Source of the DNA: Caldifarciminota bacterium UBA2202
Lineage (GTDB): Bacteria; Hydrothermota; 32-111
Direction of reading: 5' to 3'
Assembly: GCA_002327905.1 (NCBI GenBank)
Contig: DCUY01000038.1
Location: 48,941 to 61,408 of the forward strand
Length of the DNA stretch: 12,468 nucleotides
The notes beneath the pieces were generated by a model. It was not told the DNA's origin and did not search any database. It worked only from the letters and a program-made list of their open reading frames with translations. This document shows, in pieces, positions 1-7,367 of this stretch. Positions within the stretch are counted from its first letter, which is position 1. Each line of letters opens with the position of its first letter. Both the position numbers and the translations under genes were made by a program.

Positions 1-1
1 T

Positions 2-886
2 CATGTTATGAACAAGGGAATCAATGGTGAAATAATATTTGAAACGGCTGAGTTTAAACAAAAGTTTCTTGAGATTCTTCAAAAAAACACAAAGATATAT
101 GGCATAAAAATAATCGCGTATTGTATAATGCAAAATCATTTTCATATAATCCTAAAAAACGAAAACAACAAACTTTCAGAATTCATGAAAAAAGTTGAAG
201 GAGATTTTGGTCTGCATTATAGAAAAGTGAAGGGGGGCAAAGGATATGTTTTTACAACACGATTTAAATCTACTTTAATTCAAGCAGATAATTATTTGAA
301 AACCTCAGTTGTTTATGTTCTTTTAAATCCTGTGAGAAGTGCTTATACTAAATTTATTGATGATTACAGATGGAGTAGTTATGGAGATTGCTTTAATAAT
401 GATAAAAACACTGTTTGTGATTGTAAGGAATTGAAAAGAATATTCGAAGACATATCTTCTCTCAATGATTTCATAAAAAATTTTAAAACAAGCAAATTAA
501 ATGTTTGTCACACTAGATTTGGAGACATACTAAGCGAAAAAGAGTACATCAAACATGCTGAGTCTTTGACGAACAAGAGAAAAAACAACAATGGAAATAT
601 TCTGCGCAGGCAAAATGAAAAAGCACATTTTGACTACTCTAAAGTCATAAAAAATATTGAAAAGAAATTTAATATATCTTTATTGTCCCCAACTTCGAAA
701 TCACCAAACATAAAAAAAATAAGGAGGGATATTTTAATTTATTTAAGAGAAACAACCCCCATGACATACTTAGAAATCCAAAAGATTCCCATCTTTAAAA
801 CTATGAAATTGAACTCTTTGATAAATTTATATTATAGAAATAAAAAGAGAAAACATGATAAAAATGATACACCGTCCCCCTTATAA
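2..886 (+). CDS. REP-associated / IS200-like tyrosine transposase, 5' end outside window
   Basis: Single-strand DNA transposase of the Y1 HUH family (RAYT type), which nicks and rejoins DNA at palindromic ends through a catalytic tyrosine. The first in-frame ATG (8-10) is not the true start: codons 2-7 read His-Val, giving HVMNKGINGEIIF, which fits the family's usual 'YHVMNRGINGE-IF' region near residue 15-25. The gene therefore begins before base 1. Counting from that Met, the HUH motif is NHFHII (H44, H46), followed by the family-typical FTTRFKS and VVYVLLNPVR segment with candidate catalytic Tyr103, then YRWSSY. The remaining ~160 residues are basic and less recognisable, with a possible helix-turn-helix near the end. 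The gene looks more AT-rich than its neighbours (runs of A, many AAA/AAT/ATA codons), consistent with recent acquisition. The family call is firm; activity is unknown. Confidence 0.88.
   Translation, partial: HVMNKGINGEIIFETAEFKQKFLEILQKNTKIYGIKIIAYCIMQNHFHIILKNENNKLSEFMKKVEGDFGLHYRKVKGGKGYVFTTRFKSTLIQADNYLKTSVVYVLLNPVRSAYTKFIDDYRWSSYGDCFNNDKNTVCDCKELKRIFEDISSLNDFIKNFKTSKLNVCHTRFGDILSEKEYIKHAESLTNKRKNNNGNILRRQNEKAHFDYSKVIKNIEKKFNISLLSPTSKSPNIKKIRRDILIYLRETTPMTYLEIQKIPIFKTMKLNSLINLYYRNKKRKHDKNDTPSPL
871..880. repeat. Possible transposon/REP end motif ACCGTCCCCC
   Basis: The last codons of the transposase run through ACCGTCCCCC just before the TAA stop (884-886). This GC-rich decamer stands out in an otherwise very AT-rich gene. 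From memory, genes of this transposase family often end in a similar 'GACACCGTCCCC' sequence, with a related copy or its complement near the other end of the element. The other end would lie before this window, so only one copy is visible. Confidence 0.3.
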
Positions 887-895
887 ATGATTATA

Positions 896-924
896 TTTAC
901 TTAATTTAAGGGATGTGGTATAAT
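896..924 (+). promoter_or_regulatory. sigma70-type promoter for the receiver/PEP-synthase-like gene
   Basis: A perfect -10 hexamer TATAAT lies at 919-924, preceded by TGG (916-918), so it is also an extended -10 (TGnTATAAT). A partial -35 TTTACT (896-901) sits 17 bp upstream. Transcription would begin near 931, giving a leader of about 11 nt that contains the ribosome binding site GGAGG (933-937), 4 nt before the ATG at 942. This separates the gene from the transposase. Confidence 0.7.
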
Positions 925-941
925 AAAAAAATGGAGGTTTA

Positions 942-3905
942 ATGGAGCGTGAAGGCATAAAATCGCTTTTTGAAGCATATTCATCATACAAGAATAATAA
1001 TGAAATATTTCACGACCTGATGCAGTATAAGGTAAAGGAGATTCTCCTCGTTGCAACCTTTTATGATGCATTCATACTTGAGCAGGAGGGGCAGTTAACA
1101 GAGAGAATATTCGGTGAGTATTACAAATTATCCCTACCGGATGCTCCGAGAATAACAAATGTGTCAAGCGGAGAAGATGCATGCAATTGGCTAAAGAAAG
1201 AGCGCTTTGACATGGTCATTCTCACCATGAGAATTGACGGTATGTCCCCATACGAACTTAAAGACAGAATAAAGCAGATGAACAAAGACATACCTGTTGT
1301 GATTCTTTTGAATGACAATGGAGAGATTCCGCTTATACACGAAAAGATTGAAAGTTCTTTGGAAAAGGACCTTGTCTTCGTGTGGAACGGAGACTCAAAA
1401 GTCTTTTTGGCAATGATAAAATATGTTGAAGATAAAATGAATTTGGAGAGAGACACGAGGATAGGCCTTGTGAGGGTAATACTCCTTGTGGAAGATTCAG
1501 TCAGATATGTATCACGTTATCTTCCCCTCCTCTATACTGAGATAATGAAGCAGACTCAGCGTCTGATTGTGCAGGAGAATCTTGATGAAATGCGTAAGCT
1601 TCTCCGTCTGAGAGCAAGACCCAAGGTCGTGATTGTCTCGAATTATGAGGATGCAATTGAATTCTTCAACAAATACAAAGATTATATTCTTACGGTTATA
1701 TCGGATATGAAATTTCCGAAGGAAAACGAAATGTGCAATGATGCAGGATTTGAACTTATTAAATATATCAAAAAGGCGATGCCTGAGATACCATGTCTGA
1801 TTCAGTCATTTGAACAGGAGAACAGCAAAAAGGCGAAAGAGGTCGGAGCATTATTTATAAATAAAAATTCTGACCAGCTTATCACTGAACTCAGAACCTT
1901 CATATTCAACAATCTCGGCTTTGGAACATTTATTTTCAGGGATAAAAAAGGGAGAGAACTTGCGAGAGCTTCATCAATAGACTCATTCAGAAAAATACTC
2001 TCAACAATTCCTGCGGAATCTCTTGTTTTTCATGCTCAGCTGAATCAGTTCTCCGCATGGCTTATGGCGAGAGGAGAGATACAGATTGCGAAGAAGCTTC
2101 AGAAAAAAAAGGTTGATGATTTTTCTTCCGTTGAAGGGCTTAGAGATTATCTGATAGATATATGCGTAAATATAGACAAAGAATCCGTGAGGGGAAGAGT
2201 AATAAAATACAATGACTTTCTTACAAAGGAAGAGGAAAATATCGTTCAGATAGCAGAGGGTTCCCTCGGCGGAAAGGGAAGAGGAATAGCTTTTGCAAAC
2301 AATCTCATTCAAAATACAAATGTCGCTTCTCTCTTCCCGGAAGTGAATATCCGACTGCCGAAGACAGTCCTTATAGGAACAGAGGAGTTTAAAAACTTCA
2401 TTGACAGAAACAAGCTTGAGAGTGTCATACATTCTAAGATGGATTATCTCAAACTGAGAAAAAGATTTCTCAAGGGAGAACTTTCCCGTGATGTTGTCTC
2501 AAAACTCAAGAAAAAAATCAAGTACTTTCAAAAGCCTCTTGCAGTGCGTTCATCAAGTTTGTTTGAAGATTCCATATCCCAGTCATTCTCGGGTGTCTTT
2601 GAGACATATCTTATTCCGAATAATCACAGGGACCCGAATGTGCGTCTGGAGCAGCTTCTCAATGCCATAAAACTTGTGTATGCGTCAGTATTCTCTCCAT
2701 CTGCGAGGGCATATTTCAATGCGATAAATTATAAAATTGAAGAAGAGAAGATGGCTGTGATAATTCAGGATGTTGTCGGAGACATAAAAAATGACATATA
2801 TTATCCGCATTTTTCCGGAGTGATGCAGTCGGACAATTATTATCCCATTTCTCATCTTAAAACAGAGGACGGAATATCAGAAATAGCTGTCGGGCTGGGC
2901 AAATATGTAATTGAGGGTAATGACTCATTCAGGTTCTGCCCCAAATATCCAAATATCGACGTGAGTCTCAGCTATAAAAATCAAAAATATTTTTATGCGA
3001 TAGACATGAAAGAGAAGGAAAAGCTTGACCTGATTTCAGGAGACGATTCAACTATGGTTAAGGTGGATATGGAGAGAGCGGAAATAGACGGAATGCTTGA
3101 TTATATTGCTTCAGTTTATGATGTGGAATCCGGAGAGATAATAAACGGACTGTCGAAAAAGGGTCCGAGGATAATCAATTTCAATCAGATACTGAAATAT
3201 GATTATTTCCCGCTCTCTGAAATTTTGGAGACCCTGAGCAGTATTGTGAAGATTTCAATAGGAACTTCGACTGAAATAGAATTTGCAGTTGATCTTGATA
3301 AAAGTCATAACGGAAAAATAAGTTTTTACATCCTTCAGATAAAACCTATAATCAGAAAAGTTGAGAATCTTGATATAGCAATAGATTCGTCAAATAAAAA
3401 TGACCTTCTTCTTTTTACTGAAACAGCAATGGGAAACGGTAAGATAGATGATATAACGGACATACTCTATATTGACGACAATAATTTTAACAGGATGAAG
3501 ACAATTGAAATAGTGAAAGAGATAGAGAGCATCAACAGGGAATATGCAGAGAGAGGGAAGAGATATATACTCATCGGTCCCGGAAGATGGGGCACTCGTG
3601 ACCCCTTTATGGGAATTCCAGTGATATGGTCGCAGATATCTAATGCAAGAATTATTGTTGAGACAGACATGAGCGATTTTTCCGTTGACCCGTCTCTCGG
3701 TTCGCACTTTTTTCACAATGTGGTGTCAATGAATGTGGGGTATTTCACGGTATTCAAACGGAAGGCAAGCTCCTTTATTGATGTAAACTGGCTTAGAGAG
3801 AGGAACGGAAAAATCAGGGGAAAATATGTCACTGAAATCTCTTTTGAAAAGCCGATTAAAGTTTTGATGAACGGAATTAAAGGAACTGCCGCAATCTTCA
3901 AGTAG
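942..3905 (+). CDS. Receiver-domain protein with PEP synthase-type PEP/pyruvate-binding domain
   Basis: Large cytosolic protein of 987 residues combining signalling-like and phosphotransfer-like modules. Residues ~33-165 form a degenerate receiver: the acceptor position has Thr95 (VILTMRI) and no conserved Lys is seen. Residues ~177-322 form a second receiver with a full candidate site: E184/D185 (VEDS), D255 (ISDMKF), S289 and K308, but with a ~30-residue insertion after the first strand. Residues ~437-803 are a PPDK_N ATP-grasp domain: GSLGGKGRG (440-448), LAVRSSSLFED (533-543, R536), SFSGVFETYL (548-557), EIEFAVD (778-784), YILQIKPI (796-803). Residues ~870-987 contain GPGRWGTRDPF (879-889) and GSHFF (920-924), conserved in an uncharacterised family as I recall it. 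The phosphohistidine swivel and PEP-binding barrel of real PEP synthase/PPDK are absent, so a full PEP synthase reaction is unlikely. Function unknown. It converges on the redox operon. Confidence 0.85.
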   Translation: MEREGIKSLFEAYSSYKNNNEIFHDLMQYKVKEILLVATFYDAFILEQEGQLTERIFGEYYKLSLPDAPRITNVSSGEDACNWLKKERFDMVILTMRIDGMSPYELKDRIKQMNKDIPVVILLNDNGEIPLIHEKIESSLEKDLVFVWNGDSKVFLAMIKYVEDKMNLERDTRIGLVRVILLVEDSVRYVSRYLPLLYTEIMKQTQRLIVQENLDEMRKLLRLRARPKVVIVSNYEDAIEFFNKYKDYILTVISDMKFPKENEMCNDAGFELIKYIKKAMPEIPCLIQSFEQENSKKAKEVGALFINKNSDQLITELRTFIFNNLGFGTFIFRDKKGRELARASSIDSFRKILSTIPAESLVFHAQLNQFSAWLMARGEIQIAKKLQKKKVDDFSSVEGLRDYLIDICVNIDKESVRGRVIKYNDFLTKEEENIVQIAEGSLGGKGRGIAFANNLIQNTNVASLFPEVNIRLPKTVLIGTEEFKNFIDRNKLESVIHSKMDYLKLRKRFLKGELSRDVVSKLKKKIKYFQKPLAVRSSSLFEDSISQSFSGVFETYLIPNNHRDPNVRLEQLLNAIKLVYASVFSPSARAYFNAINYKIEEEKMAVIIQDVVGDIKNDIYYPHFSGVMQSDNYYPISHLKTEDGISEIAVGLGKYVIEGNDSFRFCPKYPNIDVSLSYKNQKYFYAIDMKEKEKLDLISGDDSTMVKVDMERAEIDGMLDYIASVYDVESGEIINGLSKKGPRIINFNQILKYDYFPLSEILETLSSIVKISIGTSTEIEFAVDLDKSHNGKISFYILQIKPIIRKVENLDIAIDSSNKNDLLLFTETAMGNGKIDDITDILYIDDNNFNRMKTIEIVKEIESINREYAERGKRYILIGPGRWGTRDPFMGIPVIWSQISNARIIVETDMSDFSVDPSLGSHFFHNVVSMNVGYFTVFKRKASSFIDVNWLRERNGKIRGKYVTEISFEKPIKVLMNGIKGTAAIFK

Positions 3906-3953
3906 CAGAATAGCTCAAGAAAATAGCGGCAGAATTATTTTTAAAAATCTATT
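3906..3953. other. Short convergent intergenic gap without a clear terminator
   Basis: Forty-eight bases separate the stop codons of two convergent genes (TAG ending at 3905 and TGA on the minus strand at 3956-3954). The only symmetrical element is the AT-only palindrome ATTTTTAAAAAT. It lacks a GC stem, so I do not call an intrinsic terminator for either gene; termination may be Rho-dependent or occur inside the opposing gene. Confidence 0.5.
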
Positions 3954-6900
3954 TCACAGCAGAAATTCTTTTATCTCTCTGAAACTGTCTGTTTTATCTG
4001 CCGATTCCTCAATTTTATCAGCAAAGACAAAATCATTTTCCGCACTCTCTTTTATCTTGGCAATAATCGACTTCATCTCTTCATTGAATTCTTTTTCAAA
4101 ATCAGTAATTTCATACTTCTTCTTTGAGACAATATTCAAGAGTTCTATAAGCATCTCAATATTTGAATAATCAAGGTCTCTCACTGCTTTTTCCGAACGC
4201 ACTATAAGGTTAAATGCATTAAGATATGTCGCCTTTTGGGAGAACGGGTGATTCATCCTCACTCTCTTCTCATCATTTGTCTTTCTGAAATCAAAGACAA
4301 AACCGTCTGTTTTAATTTTATCCTGCGCAATGTTGTAATAGACCGCATTCTTTACCTTTTTAAGGTCGTGTTTTGCGTTTAATCCCATAAGAGTGAATCC
4401 GGCAGAATTTATTGATTCTCCGAACATGAGCAGATTTTCTCTCATATTCAAAAGAGAGAGAAGATTATTGATTGAAGCGAAAATTCCATTAGCCATTGAG
4501 CTTCCCGAAGCTATGAACATAGGGTCATTGCTTTCAATAAGCATATCCGCAAATCTCTCCAAACGGGACTCATCAAATTTATTTGCTTCTGCATTTTTTG
4601 CCAGTTTGTCAAAATTCTTCAAAGATGATTTCATTCCTTTGCTTTTTATAAAATAACTTATCAATTCCTTCAAAAATTCGTCAATCTCTTTATAAGACTT
4701 AAAATCAAAATAAAAATCCGAATTTCTCTTTATTCTTCTGTCATTTAATCCTATATAAGAGACAGGCATGTCCCTTCTCTTTATCTTCATCACTTCAGGC
4801 ATCACCATAGGAAATTCATCATAAGGATTTGCTCCGATAATGACAATTGAATCCGAGTTTCTTAGATTTTGAAGAGAGGCGCCTGACAGGGAATTGAAGC
4901 TGTAATTCTTCATGCTTCCCACATAGGCGGATTTGTAATTGGAGGCGATTTTTTTAATAAGGAACATCTCTTCAAATGATGTGTTCTCGCCTATATAAAA
5001 TGCAATGTTCTCAGATTTTGACGAATCAAGGTAATCTTTCAGTTTACTGAGAGTTTTTTTGGTCTCTTCTATAGTGGACTTCTCCGCAAGATTTTTATTA
5101 ATATCTCTAAATGCGAATCTTGCATATTTGCATATATTTCCGAATTTATTTATCTCTGATGATTCTAATCCGGCGACACTCACAATTTTTTCACCCATTA
5201 CATCGCATTTGATTTCGCAGCCGAATGAACAATACACACATGTTGAATCTTTGGATGAAAATTGCATAGGACCTTTAAGAGTGTCGGTTTTTATTGTGAT
5301 TGCTCCTGTGGGGCATGCGTCAAAACATAATCCGCACGATATGCAGTCAGTCTCCTGCAGTGATTTGTTAAACGGAGGCCTTATAATCGTTTCAAAACCC
5401 CTCTTGACAAAACCGAGCACCGAGAGTCCCACAACCTCTCCGCACATTCTTATGCATCTTCCGCAGTTTATGCATTTATTCGGTTCGAATATTATGTACG
5501 GATGCCTCTTGTCAGGCTCAATATCAATGATCTCACCCTTGTAGGCATTCTGTTTGACACTGTATGAATTTGAATTATCTTTGAGCTCGCAGTCAAAGAC
5601 AGATTTGCATCCGCATTCAAGGCATCTTCCGGCCTCTGTCTTTGCCATCTCGTCTGTGAATCCTGTCTCAACCTCTTCATAAGAATTTTTTCTCTTATCC
5701 GCATCTATCTTCGGCATTTCAACTTTTTTAATTTTTTCCTTTTTTGCATAAAGCTCAGGAGTCTGTTTTATAAGATGGTCTCTTCTTGAAAAGAATTCCT
5801 CAGGATAGTCGAGCACCTCTCCGGTGGAGATATATTTATTCATAACCCAAGCGGCTTTCTTTCCGTCTGCAATTGAACCTATAACAGTATCCGGGCCCCT
5901 TCTGAAATCTCCGCCGGCGAATATTCCCGCCTCGTCTGTCTGGAAAGTCTTCTCATTCGCGCTTATTGTCTGCCATTTTGTAAACTGCAGTTTTTCAGTC
6001 GCTGTTCCCGGTTTCGATTCAATGCATTTAAGTTCGGATTTCTGTCCTATTGCAAAGATGACAGTATCGGCATCTATTGTGAACTCGCTGTCTTTGACAG
6101 GTCTCGGGCTTCTTCTTCCTGATGCGTCAGCCTCTCCGAGCTCCATCTTTATGCATTCAAGTTTTTTTACCTTTCCTGCTTCATCTTTGATTACTCTTAT
6201 AGGATTTGTAAAAAATTCTATTTTTATTCCCTCTTCAACCGCATCCTCTATTTCGGTTTCATGTGCAGGCATCTCTTTGACTGTTCTTCTGTAAACCATC
6301 GTGACATTCTCAGCTCCGCTTCTTACGCTCACTCTTGCCGCATCAATAGCGGTGTTTCCGCCTCCTATTACTATCACATTCTTTCCAAGTTCTATTTTTT
6401 TGCCTTCAACAGTCTCTCTTAAAAATCCGATTCCTCCGTAAACTCCCAAAGCATCCTCTCCTTCGATGCCCATGAACATGCATTCATGCGCTCCTATTGC
6501 GAGATATACGGCATTGAAATTTTTTGCCTTGAGGTCATCCAATGAAAAATCCATACCGAGTTTTTTGCCTGTGTGAATCTTCACTCCGAGCGCTGTTATA
6601 GCCTCGATTTCAGTGTCAAGAACATCGTGGGGCAGACGGTATCTTGGAATTCCGTACCTCAGCATTCCTCCGGGTTTATAAAGCTGTTCAAACACTTCAA
6701 CACTGTATCCTTCAAGAGCAAGATAGTATGCGGCGCTTAATCCGGAGGGTCCTGCGCCGATTATCGCAACGCTCTTTCCGTTTGATTTTTTCTTAGGAGC
6801 GGTGAATTTGTGCTTTGAAGCAATATCCTTGTCTGCGGCGTATCTTTTTAAATAATCTATCCCCACTTTTGAATCAACCAAATTTCTTCTGCACTCGTCT

Positions 6901-7358
6901 TCGCATGGCCTTGTGCACACCCTTCCGCATACAGAGGGAAACGGATTGTCATTCTTTATTATTCCTATAGCCTTTGTGTAGTCTCCTTCAGCTATTGCGG
7001 CAATGTATCCCTGAATATCAATGTTGGAGGGGCATGTCACGAGACACGGTCCGACACAGTCCGCATAATGATTCGACATGAGAAGCTCAAGAGCCATTTT
7101 TCTCTGCTTCCAAATGTCATTAGTGTCTGTCTTTATCTTCATTCCCTCAAAGACCGTAGTTCCGCATGACAAAGAATATTTTTTCTTTCCGCCCTCTATT
7201 TCGACAGTGCATAAAAAACATGATCCGAAGGGCTCCAGCTGTTCGTGAAAGCACAGTGTCGGTATGTCAAATCCGTTCTCTCTGCACACATTCAGAACAG
7301 TCATTCCCTTGTGCGCTTCGTACTCTTTTCCATTGATATATATTTTAACTTTATCCAT
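3954..7358 (-). CDS. NADPH-linked Fe-S flavoprotein: ferredoxin/GltD-like/NuoG-like fusion, large subunit
   Basis: Predicted large subunit (1134 residues) of a soluble NAD(P)H-ferredoxin redox complex. Order of parts: an N-terminal [2Fe-2S] domain with C36, C47, C50, C65; an H97/C101/C105/C109 segment and CGRVCTRPCEDEC (C144, C148, C152, C156) as in the N-terminal Fe-S region of GltD/NfnB; a GltD-type FAD fold GAGPSG (201-206); an NADPH fold IGGGNTAID (331-339) with YRR (356-358), which in this family contacts the 2'-phosphate; a second FAD motif AGGD (481-484); a cysteine linker (C579, C582, C584, C590); two [4Fe-4S] clusters (C629, C632, C635, C639 and C672, C675, C678, C682); then a Molybdop_Fe4S4-like motif (C707, C710, C714, C743) and a shortened MopB/NuoG-like C-terminus with GANPYDEFP (842-850). 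No Cys/Sec metal ligand is seen there. Start ATG 7358 is preceded by AGGAGG-like 7368-7364, overlapping the upstream gene's stop (gap 9 bp), so translation is probably coupled. Last gene of the operon. Confidence 0.87.
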   Translation of the reverse strand: MDKVKIYINGKEYEAHKGMTVLNVCRENGFDIPTLCFHEQLEPFGSCFLCTVEIEGGKKKYSLSCGTTVFEGMKIKTDTNDIWKQRKMALELLMSNHYADCVGPCLVTCPSNIDIQGYIAAIAEGDYTKAIGIIKNDNPFPSVCGRVCTRPCEDECRRNLVDSKVGIDYLKRYAADKDIASKHKFTAPKKKSNGKSVAIIGAGPSGLSAAYYLALEGYSVEVFEQLYKPGGMLRYGIPRYRLPHDVLDTEIEAITALGVKIHTGKKLGMDFSLDDLKAKNFNAVYLAIGAHECMFMGIEGEDALGVYGGIGFLRETVEGKKIELGKNVIVIGGGNTAIDAARVSVRSGAENVTMVYRRTVKEMPAHETEIEDAVEEGIKIEFFTNPIRVIKDEAGKVKKLECIKMELGEADASGRRSPRPVKDSEFTIDADTVIFAIGQKSELKCIESKPGTATEKLQFTKWQTISANEKTFQTDEAGIFAGGDFRRGPDTVIGSIADGKKAAWVMNKYISTGEVLDYPEEFFSRRDHLIKQTPELYAKKEKIKKVEMPKIDADKRKNSYEEVETGFTDEMAKTEAGRCLECGCKSVFDCELKDNSNSYSVKQNAYKGEIIDIEPDKRHPYIIFEPNKCINCGRCIRMCGEVVGLSVLGFVKRGFETIIRPPFNKSLQETDCISCGLCFDACPTGAITIKTDTLKGPMQFSSKDSTCVYCSFGCEIKCDVMGEKIVSVAGLESSEINKFGNICKYARFAFRDINKNLAEKSTIEETKKTLSKLKDYLDSSKSENIAFYIGENTSFEEMFLIKKIASNYKSAYVGSMKNYSFNSLSGASLQNLRNSDSIVIIGANPYDEFPMVMPEVMKIKRRDMPVSYIGLNDRRIKRNSDFYFDFKSYKEIDEFLKELISYFIKSKGMKSSLKNFDKLAKNAEANKFDESRLERFADMLIESNDPMFIASGSSMANGIFASINNLLSLLNMRENLLMFGESINSAGFTLMGLNAKHDLKKVKNAVYYNIAQDKIKTDGFVFDFRKTNDEKRVRMNHPFSQKATYLNAFNLIVRSEKAVRDLDYSNIEMLIELLNIVSKKKYEITDFEKEFNEEMKSIIAKIKESAENDFVFADKIEESADKTDSFREIKEFLL

Positions 7359-7367
7359 TTTTTCCTC

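Noticed and set aside
900..910. CTTAA-T-TTAAG dyad before the receiver/PEP-synthase-like gene
   Set aside because: Short and AT-only; it lies in the promoter spacer and is expected by chance.
3390..3716. Open frames on the minus strand inside the PEP-synthase-like gene
   Set aside because: They lie fully within a strongly supported coding region and have no family features of their own.
3935..3948. ATTTTTAAAAAT palindrome as a bidirectional terminator
   Set aside because: No GC pairs in the stem; such AT palindromes are common in DNA of this composition.
4900..5250. Possible selenocysteine or catalytic cysteine in the MopB-like domain of the large subunit
   Set aside because: The frame has no in-frame TGA, and no cysteine occurs in the expected region after C743.
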